A stretch of DNA of 38,890 nt from an uncultured Christensenella sp. (lineage in GTDB: Bacteria > Bacillota > Clostridia > Christensenellales > UBA1750), in contig CAJJNQ010000023.1 of NCBI GenBank assembly GCA_905193155.1, positions 1 through 38,890 on the forward strand, read 5' to 3'. A model generated the notes under the pieces. That model saw nothing but the letters and a program-made list of their open reading frames with translations, was not told the origin of the DNA and did not search any database. A program made the position numbers and the translations under genes. Shown here one piece after another: positions 23,636-31,246 of the stretch. Position 1 is the stretch's first letter, and each line of letters opens with the position of its first letter.

Positions 23636-24754
23636 TTACTTGCCCTCCTTATGCATCGGGCGGAAGTTGACCTTATAGTTGACAAAGAACTCGCAGCCAA
23701 TGATGAAAAACAGAATGATGCCCGTCAGGATGTCGGACACGCTTTCATTCAGGCGGAAAGCGGTGGCAATTTCGCCCGCGCCGCGTCCCAGGAAGATCAA
23801 CAGGAAGGAAGTCAGCGCCATCACCAAGGGGTTAAACTTGGCGAGCCACGACACCATGATCGCAGTAAACCCCTGCCCGCCGACGGTGTTGGTGGAGATG
23901 GTGTGGTCGGTGCCGGCCACCAGCAGCAGCCCCGCCAGCCCGCAGAGCGCACCGGAGAGCGCCACCGTGCGGACGATGACCTTTTTGACGTTGATACCGA
24001 TATAGCGCGCGGTGTTCTGGCTCTCGCCCACAACGGCAATTTCGTAACCATGCTTGCTGTACTTGAGGTAGATGTACATCAAAATCGTAATCAGCGCCAC
24101 GACGAGGATGTTGAGCAGGTATTTCTGACCGAACAGCGAGGGCAGCCAACCGCCGGAAGTGGCGGAATTGATGATGCCGACGGTGTTGGAGCCGATGGGG
24201 TTTTCCCAGAAGGTGATACAATAGGAGACGATCTGCATCGCCACATAGTTCATCATCAGGGTAAAGAGCGATTCGTTCGTGCCCCATTTGGCACGGCAGA
24301 CCGCGGGGATCAGCGCCCAGATGGTGCCCGCCGCAACGGCCGCAATCAGCATCACGGGGATGAGCAGACCGATGGGCATTTTATTGCCCCAGGCCAGCAT
24401 GCAGCCAGCGGTAGCGCAGGCGCCCATCAGCACCTGGCCCTCCGCGCCCAGGTTCCAGAACTTCATCTTGAAGGCCGGAGTCACGGCCAGCGAGATGCAG
24501 AGCAGCAGTGCCGTTTTCTGCATGGTGATCCAAACCTTGCGGGTGGAACCGAAGCTGCCCTTGAACATCGAAACGTAAACCTCAATGGGGTTATAACCGG
24601 TGATGAGCACGATCAGTCCCGCGCAGACCAACATGGCCAGCACGATGGCCGCCAGACGGATGAGCCAGGCCTTCCACCAGATCAGATCGCCCCGCTTGGA
24701 GATGCGAACCAGCGGTTCGCGGTGCTGTTTGCTGTGATTCGTGGTTGCCGTCAT
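23636..24754 (-). CDS. Nucleoside ABC transporter permease (first subunit)
   Basis: A 372-residue membrane protein of the same family (NupP/YufP-like). Landmarks are the F-K-M-K-F-W-N-L-G-A-E-G-Q segment and the cytoplasmic loop A-V-V-G-E-S-Q-N-T-A-R-Y-I-G-I-N with the G-A-L-C-G-L-A-G segment that touches the ATPase. It overlaps the ATPase gene by four bases (ATGA), so production is coupled. Its partner permease begins one base after its stop. The pair would carry purine nucleosides handed over by the BMP-type lipoprotein. Confidence 0.9.
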   Translation of the reverse strand: MTATTNHSKQHREPLVRISKRGDLIWWKAWLIRLAAIVLAMLVCAGLIVLITGYNPIEVYVSMFKGSFGSTRKVWITMQKTALLLCISLAVTPAFKMKFWNLGAEGQVLMGACATAGCMLAWGNKMPIGLLIPVMLIAAVAAGTIWALIPAVCRAKWGTNESLFTLMMNYVAMQIVSYCITFWENPIGSNTVGIINSATSGGWLPSLFGQKYLLNILVVALITILMYIYLKYSKHGYEIAVVGESQNTARYIGINVKKVIVRTVALSGALCGLAGLLLVAGTDHTISTNTVGGQGFTAIMVSWLAKFNPLVMALTSFLLIFLGRGAGEIATAFRLNESVSDILTGIILFFIIGCEFFVNYKVNFRPMHKEGK

Positions 24755-26289
24755 TGCTGTTCCGCCTCCGTCTTGGTCGTCGTCATCAACAGGCCGATCT
24801 GCTCCTTGGTCGCGCTGCGCGCATCAACAATGCCCGTCACGCGGCCGCCGCCGATGACCAGGATGCGGTCGCACAGCTCGAGCAGCACGTCGAGATCCTC
24901 GCCCACGAAGATCACCGCCACGCCGTTTTCCTTCTGCTGGCTGAGCAGATTGTAAATCATGTAGGAAGAGTTGATATCCAGTCCGCGCACGGGATAGGCC
25001 GCCATCAGCACGGTGGGCGCTGCGGCAATTTCACGGCCGACGAGCACCTTCTGCACGTTGCCGCCCGAAAGCCTGCGCACGGGAGTGTTGGCATTTGGGG
25101 TGACGACCTCCAGTTCGCTGATGATGTGCTGCGCCAGATCCTTTGGCTCCTTGCGCTGCACAAAGAGCGAATGGCCGCCGCGGTAGGAACGAAGCATCAT
25201 GTTGTCCACGATATCCATGCTGCCGACCAGACCCATGCCGAGGCGATCCTCCGGCACAAAGGAGAGGCGCACGCCCAATTCGCGAATCTGCATCGGGGTC
25301 TTGTCGCGAAGGTTATCCACGCCCTTGGTCTTGGGATTATTGTAAAGGATTTCGCCCTTATCCAGATGCTGCAAGCCCGCGATGGCTTCCAGCAGTTCGC
25401 GCTGGCCACTGCCGGCGATGCCGGCGATGCCCAGAATTTCGCCCGATTTTGCGGTAAAGGTAATATCGTCCAGGAGCTTGACGCCCTCGCGGCTGATGCA
25501 GCTGATGCCGCGCACCACCAGGCGTTCCTCGGTGTTTTGAGGTTCCTTGCGAGCGATGTTGAGGCTGATTTTTTTACCTACCATCATTTCGGTGAGCATG
25601 GCCTCGTCAGCCTTTGTGGTTTCGATCTCGCCGACGTATTCGCCGCGGCGCAGCACTGCCACGCGATCGGAGAGCGACAGCACTTCGTGCAGTTTATGGG
25701 TGATGATGATAATGGACTTGCCATCGTCGCGCATACGGCGCAGCACGTCGAAAAGCTTCTTGGTTTCCTGCGGGGTCAGCACGGCGGTGGGCTCATCCAG
25801 AATCAGTATATCCGCGCCGCGATAGAGCACCTTGACGATTTCCACGGTCTGCTTTTCGGAAACAGACATTTCATGGATCTTCTTGTTGGGGTCGATATCA
25901 AAGCCATAGCGCTCGCTGATCTCGCGGACGCGCTGGGCCACCTTGCGGATGTCATAGCGGCCCTTCTCATCCAACCCCAGCACGATGTTTTCCGCAGCGG
26001 AAAACACGTCCACGAGCTTAAAGTGCTGATGAATCATGCCAATGCCCAGGTCAAACGCATCTCTGGGCGAACGGATGACGGCTTCCTGACCCCGAACGTA
26101 GATATGTCCTTCATCCGGGAAGTAAATGCCGGCGATCATATTCATCAAGGTGGTCTTGCCGCTGCCGTTTTCTCCCAGAATAGAGAGGATTTCGCCCTCG
26201 TAGACCTTGAGGTTCACGCCCTTGTTGGCCACGATGCTGCCGAATCGTTTCGTGATATTTTTCAGTTCAATCGCTGTGCTACCGGCCAC
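24751..26289 (-). CDS. Two-domain ATPase of a nucleoside ABC importer
   Basis: A 512-residue protein with two ABC domains, like NupO/YufO and RbsA. Domain one is complete: Walker A G-E-N-G-S-G-K-T (39-46), M-S-V-S-E-K-Q signature (141-147), Walker B I-L-I-L-D-E-P and a later switch His in I-T-H-K-L. Domain two has a degenerate P-loop (G-I-A-G-S-G-Q-R-E-L, 290-299) and a good L-S-G-G-N-V-Q-K signature, with the Walker B Glu replaced in A-Y-P-V-R-G-L-D; this asymmetry is normal for the group. Start is GTG at 26289, seven bases after GGGAGG. It is separated from the lipoprotein gene by two hairpins. Confidence 0.92.
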   Translation of the reverse strand: MAGSTAIELKNITKRFGSIVANKGVNLKVYEGEILSILGENGSGKTTLMNMIAGIYFPDEGHIYVRGQEAVIRSPRDAFDLGIGMIHQHFKLVDVFSAAENIVLGLDEKGRYDIRKVAQRVREISERYGFDIDPNKKIHEMSVSEKQTVEIVKVLYRGADILILDEPTAVLTPQETKKLFDVLRRMRDDGKSIIIITHKLHEVLSLSDRVAVLRRGEYVGEIETTKADEAMLTEMMVGKKISLNIARKEPQNTEERLVVRGISCISREGVKLLDDITFTAKSGEILGIAGIAGSGQRELLEAIAGLQHLDKGEILYNNPKTKGVDNLRDKTPMQIRELGVRLSFVPEDRLGMGLVGSMDIVDNMMLRSYRGGHSLFVQRKEPKDLAQHIISELEVVTPNANTPVRRLSGGNVQKVLVGREIAAAPTVLMAAYPVRGLDINSSYMIYNLLSQQKENGVAVIFVGEDLDVLLELCDRILVIGGGRVTGIVDARSATKEQIGLLMTTTKTEAEQQ

Positions 26290-26321
26290 GATGCTGCCTC
26301 CCGCCTTTTTTACAGAATAGT

Positions 26322-26378
26322 CTTGACCCTCAAGGCTAAGGCGGCAGGCAAGCGCCGCTTCAGGGATTGAGGGTCAAG
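26322..26378 (-). repeat. Inverted repeat ahead of the ATPase gene
   Basis: Perfect 12-bp arms CTTGACCCTCAA (26322-26333) and TTGAGGGTCAAG (26367-26378), with a GGCGGCAGGC-AGCGCCGC-type inner hairpin. There is no T-run. It lies downstream of the terminator-like hairpin at 26395-26418, so in the minus-strand mRNA the two structures stand one after the other, and it may protect the lipoprotein mRNA end. Confidence 0.65.
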
Positions 26379-26394
26379 GAAAAATGCAAAATCA

Positions 26395-26418
26395 GGCGGG
26401 GCCGCTGGGGACCCCGCC
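26395..26418 (-). terminator. Terminator-like hairpin after the BMP lipoprotein gene
   Basis: Arms GGCGGGG (26395-26401) and CCCCGCC (26412-26418), followed on the minus strand by TGATTTTGCATTTTT. Partial termination would make the binding protein more abundant than the ATPase and permeases. Confidence 0.6.
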
Positions 26419-26435
26419 CTTTGTTCCGTGTGGAA

Positions 26436-27734
26436 TTACTTGGTGGTGATGCCGTCGATGTCCAGATCGAAGTAAGGAGCAGCACGGTATTCGGACTCGT
26501 GGAAGTAGCCGTCGGAGATCGCCTCGGTGTCGGGAGTGAAGTCCGCATCGGTATCCACATCCGCCTTGTAAGAGGTCAGCGTCTGGCCGCCGACGGTGAA
26601 GGTGGCGGTGTCAAAGACGTGCAGCTCGCCGCTTTCCAGCTTAGCCTTGGCCGCCTCAATGGCTTCCTCGGTGCCCTCCGCAGCGCAGGCGGGATTGAGT
26701 TCGGTCAGGATGACGCCGCCGTCCTTGAGGGTCATGGTGTAGTCGGTCTCGATCTCGGTGCCGTTGATAGCGCACTCGATGATGTGCTTCATGTAGGGCT
26801 TCCAGGAGATCGCGGAGGAAATCAGCGCGGTGTTGGGCGCGATGGAGATGGTGCTGATGTTGTAGGCAACATTGGGCACGTTGTTCTCTTCGCAAGCCTT
26901 GGGAGCGCCTTCGGAGTCAGCATGCTGGGAGATCAGCACGCAGCCGTCCTGAATCAGCGCAGTCGCAGCTTCCTTCTCCTTGGCGATATCGAACCAAGAA
27001 TTGGTGTACTTGACGTCCATGGTCACAGAGGGGCAAACAGAACGAGCACCCAGGAAGAAGGAGGTCAGACCGGACTTGACTTCCGCGTAGGGGAAGGCGC
27101 CGACGTAACCCATCTTGGCCTGCTCGGCGGTGATGGTACCCGCATCGATCATGGAGTTGATCTTCATGCCGGCGGCAATACCAGCCAGATAACGTCCCTC
27201 ATAGATGGAAGCGAAAGCATTGTGGAAATTGGCAAGACCCAGGGTGTGCGCCTGCGTGCCGGTGGCATGGCAGAACTGCACTTCGGGATACTCGCGAGCA
27301 GCCTGAATCATGTAGTCCTCATGGCCGAAGCTGTCGGCGAAGATCAGCTTGCAGCCCGCGTCGGCCAGCTCAGCCGCCGCTTCGTAGCACTCGTTGGACT
27401 CGGGGATGTTGGTCTTAAACATCACCTGGTCGTCAGTCAGGCCAAGCTCCTGCTGAACCGCCTTGGCAGCGTCCATGAAGTTCTTGTCGTAGGTGGAGTT
27501 TTCGTCGTGCAGGAAAATGAAGCCGACCTTGAAGTCTGCGGGAACAGCGGTCGCGCTCTCTTCGGGAGCGGCGGTTTCCTCCGCAGCAGCGGACTCTTCG
27601 GGGGCAGCGGACTCTTCGGGAGCCGCAGTTTCCTCAGCGGCAGGGGATTCAGTCGCAACGGGCTGAGACTGGCAGCCGGCGAGCATCATCAGCGCCATGG
27701 CCAGCACGAGCATAATGGCTAGAAACTTTTTCAT
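26436..27734 (-). CDS. BMP family nucleoside-binding lipoprotein
   Basis: A 432-residue lipoprotein of the basic membrane protein (BMP/PnrA, NupN-like) family, which binds purine nucleosides. The signal ends in lipobox L18-A-G-C21. Residues about 24-58 are a Glu/Ala/Pro/Ser linker of imperfect E-E-S-A-A-P repeats that lifts the domain off the membrane. The binding domain starts at K-V-G-F-I-F-L-H-D-E-N-S-T-Y-D-K and contains I-F-A-D-S-F-G and G-R-Y-L-A-G-I-A-A-G-M, both family landmarks. The ATG at 27734 follows GGAGGAATT; the longer frame to 27773 is not used. It is 50 bases after xpt, which ties it to guanine riboswitch control. Confidence 0.93.
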   Translation of the reverse strand: MKKFLAIMLVLAMALMMLAGCQSQPVATESPAAEETAAPEESAAPEESAAAEETAAPEESATAVPADFKVGFIFLHDENSTYDKNFMDAAKAVQQELGLTDDQVMFKTNIPESNECYEAAAELADAGCKLIFADSFGHEDYMIQAAREYPEVQFCHATGTQAHTLGLANFHNAFASIYEGRYLAGIAAGMKINSMIDAGTITAEQAKMGYVGAFPYAEVKSGLTSFFLGARSVCPSVTMDVKYTNSWFDIAKEKEAATALIQDGCVLISQHADSEGAPKACEENNVPNVAYNISTISIAPNTALISSAISWKPYMKHIIECAINGTEIETDYTMTLKDGGVILTELNPACAAEGTEEAIEAAKAKLESGELHVFDTATFTVGGQTLTSYKADVDTDADFTPDTEAISDGYFHESEYRAAPYFDLDIDGITTK

Positions 27735-27784
27735 CCTAAATTCCTCCATTGATGTGTTTATGTAAATTTGCATTTACATCGAAT

Positions 27785-28357
27785 TCAGCGCCGGAACGTA
27801 ACGGATGCATCGTCCATCGTTTCGATCACCGCAAGGGACTCCACGCGCACACCCTCGGCGCGCAGGCGGTCTCCGCCGCCCTGAAAGCCCTTTTCAATGG
27901 CGCAGCTTGCGCCCGCGATCTTCGCGCCCGCCTGGGCCGCGATATCGATCAGCCCTTCCAGCGCCTTGCCGTTGGCCAAGAAATCGTCCACCAGCAGGAG
28001 ATTGTCGCCGGGCTGAATGTAATCCTTGCTCACCACGATGTTGTAATCCGTGTTGTGGGTGTAGGAATGCACCACCGTCGTGTACAGGTCACCGGAAAGA
28101 TTGCCGGATTTGTGTTTCTTAGCGTAGACCATCGGGACGTGCATGGCCGCAGCCGCCGCCATCGCAACGGGGATGCCGCTGGTTTCGATGGTGAAAACCT
28201 TCGTCACCTTCGCGTCCGCAAAGAGGTGCGCGATTTCTCGCCCCATCTTCATCAAGAAGTCCACGTCAATCTGGTGGTTGAGAAAGGACCCCACCTTCAG
28301 AATGTTGCCCGGCAGCACAGTGCCCTCGCGCAGTATTTTTTCTTCCAGTGCTTTCAT
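27785..28357 (-). CDS. xpt: Xanthine phosphoribosyltransferase
   Basis: A 190-residue cytosolic enzyme that makes XMP from xanthine and PRPP. The PRPP loop L-L-L-V-D-D-F-L-A-N-G-K-A is at 120-132, the N-terminal block (E-G-T-V-L-P-G-N-I-L-K-V-G-S-F-L-N-H-Q) and K-K-H-K-S-G-N are typical Xpt features, and length is normal. GGGGAG precedes the ATG. A promoter, guanine-type riboswitch and terminator lie in front. It heads the operon with the nucleoside importer. No strong terminator is visible between it and the lipoprotein gene; only an AT-rich 7-bp hairpin (27761-27778) is present. Confidence 0.95.
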   Translation of the reverse strand: MKALEEKILREGTVLPGNILKVGSFLNHQIDVDFLMKMGREIAHLFADAKVTKVFTIETSGIPVAMAAAAAMHVPMVYAKKHKSGNLSGDLYTTVVHSYTHNTDYNIVVSKDYIQPGDNLLLVDDFLANGKALEGLIDIAAQAGAKIAGASCAIEKGFQGGGDRLRAEGVRVESLAVIETMDDASVTFRR

Positions 28358-28421
28358 GACCGGTTCTCCCCAAATTCCCGAACGTTCATCGCAGACAAGC
28401 GTTCTTTTATTCGTTCAAACT

Positions 28422-28457
28422 GAATAAGAAAAAGCAGACTTAAAGAGATAAGTCTGC
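28422..28457 (-). terminator. Terminator of the guanine riboswitch expression platform
   Basis: On the minus strand GCAGACTTA (28457-28449 on the plus numbering) pairs with TAAGTCTGC (28442-28434), loop of six, then TTTTTCTT. It lies between the aptamer and xpt. Ligand binding would favour it and stop transcription. Confidence 0.88.
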
Positions 28458-28490
28458 CTGCCAATATCGCCTTTCCGCTGCAGCGGAGTT

Positions 28491-28563
28491 TACCAATAGT
28501 CGCAGCTTGCACGGCGCCGCGGTAGAGACATTTGGGCCAACTTTCCAAACATATATTGGCAAG
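28491..28563 (-). promoter_or_regulatory. Purine riboswitch aptamer, guanine class
   Basis: The minus-strand RNA folds as a three-way junction. P1 pairs TTGCCAATA (from 28562) with TATTGGTAA (to 28490), P2 is TTTGG/CCAAA, P3 is GCGGC/GCTGC. J2/3 holds T-C-T-A-C-C (28521-28526). L2 ends in T-T-G-G and L3 carries C-C-G-T for the loop-loop contact. J3/1 reads G-A-C-T-A (28497-28501), where the C is the specificity base: C selects guanine or related oxopurines, T would select adenine. It regulates xpt and probably the whole transport operon. Confidence 0.9.
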
Positions 28564-28581
28564 AGTATTCAATTCACCCAA

Positions 28582-28610
28582 AGAATAGCACACAAAATGA
28601 GCAAAGTCAA
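28582..28610 (-). promoter_or_regulatory. Promoter of the xpt-nucleoside transport operon
   Basis: TTGACT (28605-28610) and TATTCT (28582-28587) on the minus strand, spacer 17. RNA would begin near 28575, a dozen bases ahead of the riboswitch P1. The region 28611-28696 is AT-rich and shows no gene. Confidence 0.8.
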
Positions 28611-28696
28611 CAAAAATCGAGCGGAATATTCGGATTTTACAAGTCCTTATCAAAATCATAAAAAGCTCTTTTCCATTCGTCGCACAGTGCGAAACA

Positions 28697-28748
28697 CGCC
28701 CCGGGCGGATCAGGCTTCGTCTCCTTTTCCGCACGGGGCGCGTTTTTT
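28697..28748. terminator. Terminator-like stem at the end of the sortase operon
   Basis: CGCCCCG (28697-28703) pairs with CGGGGCG (28734-28740), with GGCGG/CCGC extending inside. Six T follow on the plus strand; on the minus strand the tail is only GTGTTTC. It separates the sortase gene from the xpt promoter. Confidence 0.7.
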
Positions 28749-28761
28749 CGATTTTCAGTCT

Positions 28762-29424
28762 TTATTCGGATTTTTTGTTTGCATCCACCAGATCGCACCA
28801 GACCGTGACGCGGGTTTTGCCGCCCAGCGTGCAGGTGTAAAGCGTCAAATCGTGCCCGCCGTTTACCACCTTATCCACTTCTTCCGGCTGCACGGTTTCC
28901 ACTGCCGCCACAGCATACAGATAAACTGTCCCGTCCATGTCGGTGAACTGCACCTCGTCCCCGGCCGCAAGCTCCTTCAGCCTCCCGAAATGCCTGCGGT
29001 AGTTATGCCCTGCAATCACCAAATCACCGCCCGCCGCTGTTCCGAATTCCCGGCAAGGCGCGATGCGCAGCCGCGCATAGCTCCATTCGTCGATCACGGG
29101 CAACTCCAGTCCCACCGCAGGAACGGACAACACGCCTGCAAAATCATAGCTTTCCCTTTTGCTCTCCGCTTCTGCGCTTTCGCTCTGCGTAAGAGGCTCG
29201 TCTGCTTCGGGCGTCGGCATTTCCGTCGGTGTTTCTTTCGGAGACGGAGCTGCGGTCGGTTCTTCCTCTCTTTGGGCGATTTCCGATTGTGCGCGCAGCA
29301 GCAGGCTCTCGGCTTCCTGTCCTGCGCGCTCGTCATCCGCCCGATTGTACGCAAGCAGGAGCAGTGCCGAAAGAATCAGCACTGCTCCCAGAATCACAAT
29401 CACAACGCCCGCTTTTTTAGGCAT
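28762..29424 (-). CDS. Sortase, class D-like
   Basis: A 220-residue membrane-anchored transpeptidase. One N-terminal membrane segment (about residues 6-26) is followed by a long Glu/Pro/Thr linker (30-92) and a compact sortase fold. The catalytic triad is visible: H140 in A-G-H-N-Y, C198 in T-L-Y-T-C-T, R205 in K-T-R-V-T-V-W. The T-C-T-L-G-G-K-T-R arrangement resembles class D or E sortases of spore-formers. The start overlaps the CnaB protein gene by eight bases, so that protein, with its LIQTG-type signal, is the evident substrate. Last gene of the surface operon. Confidence 0.9.
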   Translation of the reverse strand: MPKKAGVVIVILGAVLILSALLLLAYNRADDERAGQEAESLLLRAQSEIAQREEEPTAAPSPKETPTEMPTPEADEPLTQSESAEAESKRESYDFAGVLSVPAVGLELPVIDEWSYARLRIAPCREFGTAAGGDLVIAGHNYRRHFGRLKELAAGDEVQFTDMDGTVYLYAVAAVETVQPEEVDKVVNGGHDLTLYTCTLGGKTRVTVWCDLVDANKKSE

Positions 29425-30655
29425 TCTTTCTCTTCTTCAACAACACGATCCCGCCGAGAATCACAAGGATCGCGCCTGCAGCGCCCAGCGCGAACACCGG
29501 CCAGTTGAGCTGTCCGGTCTGAATCAGCCGCGCGGTATTGGTGATCGTCACCACATCGCCGGTTGCGGAATAAACCGGTGTGTACCCTGCGGGCACGCTG
29601 CTCTCCATCACATGCCAGTTTCCGCCCGCCGGGAGCTTTTTCCAACTGTAGCTCCAACCGTTGGATGCGTCCAAGCGCACGGTCTCGATCGCCTTATCCC
29701 CGCTGTAAAGCGTCGCCAACGCATACTTCGGGCGCTTGTACCCCGCATCATTGCTCCACTTTTTGTTCACGGTGATGTCCACGTCGTAGTCCGGATAAAC
29801 GTGATGATTGCGCGTGTTGGTGATGATGGTCACGTTGCCGTCTGTGCTGTAACTGACCGTGTAATCATAAGGCACCTCAGCCTCTTCGATCTTCCAGGTG
29901 TGGTTTTCGATGTTCAGGTCGTCGATTCCGCCGTCGCGCAGCTTGCTGAAGGTCTCGGTCCAGCCGTTGTCCTTCGTCAGCTCCTTGGTGCAGACCACCT
30001 TCCCATCGCAGATCAGGTTGGCCTTGACCACATCGTTGGCGTGATCGTTGCCGCTGCCGTCGCTCCACACCTTGCGCACGATCATCAAATCGTCGCTGAA
30101 GGCGTTGACCGTGAACACCCAGTCCACCTCGCCGATGCGGTTGGCGTATTGATTCTCCAGTTCGATCGGCACCTTGAGCTTGACGGTGAGCGTCGCGGTT
30201 TCTCCCTTGAAGAAGCTCCCCAGCAGCACGTCGCTTGCGAGCTGCTCAGGCTGATCGGGCGAGGCGTGATAAATCTCCGTTTTGCCGTTGTAGACCCACA
30301 TTTCGAGCTTGCTCAGGAATTCGCTGCTCTGCGCGGTGGAAACCTGCGCCTGCGGGGCGTTTTTCTCGCCGTGCGGCACCGCGCGCATGTAGAGATTGAC
30401 GTAATCGTGCTGCGTGTCGTTGTTGGTGAACACAACCTTCTGCTCCAGCTCATCGCCGGGCATCACGTTTTTGAAGTTGTCGAAAAGGTCGGTGGAAGTG
30501 TAGCCGCTGCCGGGCTTGAACTCGAAGCCGCCGCCCACTTCTCCCTTGTAGGTCAGGTTGATGGCCGCATCTCCTGCGACGGACGAGACGCACATCCCGG
30601 CCGCCAGCACGAGCGTCATCAGGAGGGAAAACGCGATTTTCAGCATCTTTTTCAT
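29417..30655 (-). CDS. CnaB-repeat surface protein with LIQTG-type sorting signal
   Basis: A 412-residue cell-wall protein. A signal peptide (residues 1-29) is followed by an N-terminal beta domain (about 30-190, containing V-M-P-G-D-E-L-E-Q-K-V-V-F-T-N) and two CnaB domains (about 193-282 and 285-375). Each CnaB shows the isopeptide residues: Lys in V-R-K-V-W-S or V-N-K-K-W-S, Glu in I-E-E-A-E-V-P or V-M-E-S-S-V-P, Asn in I-T-N-T. The C-terminus is a sorting signal with LIQTG at 377-381, then Q-L-N-W-P, a hydrophobic stretch and K-K-R-K. Ile replaces the usual Pro. AAGGAGG overlaps the stop of the gene before it. Confidence 0.88.
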   Translation of the reverse strand: MKKMLKIAFSLLMTLVLAAGMCVSSVAGDAAINLTYKGEVGGGFEFKPGSGYTSTDLFDNFKNVMPGDELEQKVVFTNNDTQHDYVNLYMRAVPHGEKNAPQAQVSTAQSSEFLSKLEMWVYNGKTEIYHASPDQPEQLASDVLLGSFFKGETATLTVKLKVPIELENQYANRIGEVDWVFTVNAFSDDLMIVRKVWSDGSGNDHANDVVKANLICDGKVVCTKELTKDNGWTETFSKLRDGGIDDLNIENHTWKIEEAEVPYDYTVSYSTDGNVTIITNTRNHHVYPDYDVDITVNKKWSNDAGYKRPKYALATLYSGDKAIETVRLDASNGWSYSWKKLPAGGNWHVMESSVPAGYTPVYSATGDVVTITNTARLIQTGQLNWPVFALGAAGAILVILGGIVLLKKRKNA

Positions 30656-30668
30656 GTTTTCATCCTCC

Positions 30669-31229
30669 TTAGTTTCCCGACGCAGCGATCGGAGTATTGC
30701 CCCAGGCTTCCGTTACCGCGCTTGCGGGTTCGCTCTGAATCGCGTCGGCCAGAATTTCGACGGAAAGGTCATAGCCTTTAGGGGCATTTGCATTGGCCGT
30801 TTTTTTGCACTCCGAAATCAGCTCAGGCGTAAAACCGTTTGGGTTCACTGCGGTCTTGCAGTACCAATAACCGCCCTGCTGTGTCCAATCCTTCTCATTG
30901 AAAGCGATGGTGTAGTCCGTGTTTTTCACCGGAACAGTGGACGACACATTGCCGTTTGCATCCTTCCACGTCACAACGATGCGGGCGCGGATGTAAGCGG
31001 AGATATCGCCGGTGTTCTGGATTTGCACATCGGATTTGGTCGTTCCGTCAAATATCTCTTTGATCGTGCAGCGCACATGAGCGTAGGTGAAGTTGTTCTG
31101 CACGGGTTCGCTCTGCGCCGCGAGGAAGGCCCATGTGCCGCCGACCGCGCCGGCCAGCAGCACGATGACCGCAGCCAGCAGAATTCCGGAGCGCTTCCAG
31201 CGGAACCCGCTCTTGTTGGTGTTACGCAT
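30669..31229 (-). CDS. TasA/camelysin-like secreted protein (fifth paralogue)
   Basis: A 186-residue secreted protein. Its basic N-terminus and hydrophobic segment end in G-G-T-W-A-F-L-A, followed by N-N-F-T-Y, the SipW-type processing region. A beta-rich domain follows with D-V-Q-I-Q-N-T-G-D-I-S-A-Y-I-R-A-R-I, and the end has I-L-A-D-A-I-Q-S, the shared C-terminal signature of the set. ATG at 31229 is preferred over that at 31235 because GGGAGG is then eight bases away. It lies between the VWA adhesin and the CnaB protein rather than next to its four relatives, which may mean a special role such as an anchor or adaptor. Confidence 0.8.
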   Translation of the reverse strand: MRNTNKSGFRWKRSGILLAAVIVLLAGAVGGTWAFLAAQSEPVQNNFTYAHVRCTIKEIFDGTTKSDVQIQNTGDISAYIRARIVVTWKDANGNVSSTVPVKNTDYTIAFNEKDWTQQGGYWYCKTAVNPNGFTPELISECKKTANANAPKGYDLSVEILADAIQSEPASAVTEAWGNTPIAASGN

Positions 31230-31246
31230 TTTCATGGCCTCCCTTC

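Noticed and set aside
23594..27722. Three long plus-strand frames (453, 541 and 451 codons) opposite the nucleoside importer genes
   Set aside because: All are antisense to complete ABC transporter genes and show no start signals.
27761..27778. Terminator between xpt and the BMP lipoprotein gene
   Set aside because: The stem has only seven AT-rich pairs and no T-run on the minus strand.
28354..28734. 126-codon minus-strand frame upstream of xpt
   Set aside because: It covers the promoter, aptamer and terminator of the guanine riboswitch, which explain the sequence far better.
29159..30781. 540-codon plus-strand frame opposite the CnaB and sortase genes
   Set aside because: The sortase triad and CnaB isopeptide motifs are on the minus strand; this frame is a shadow.
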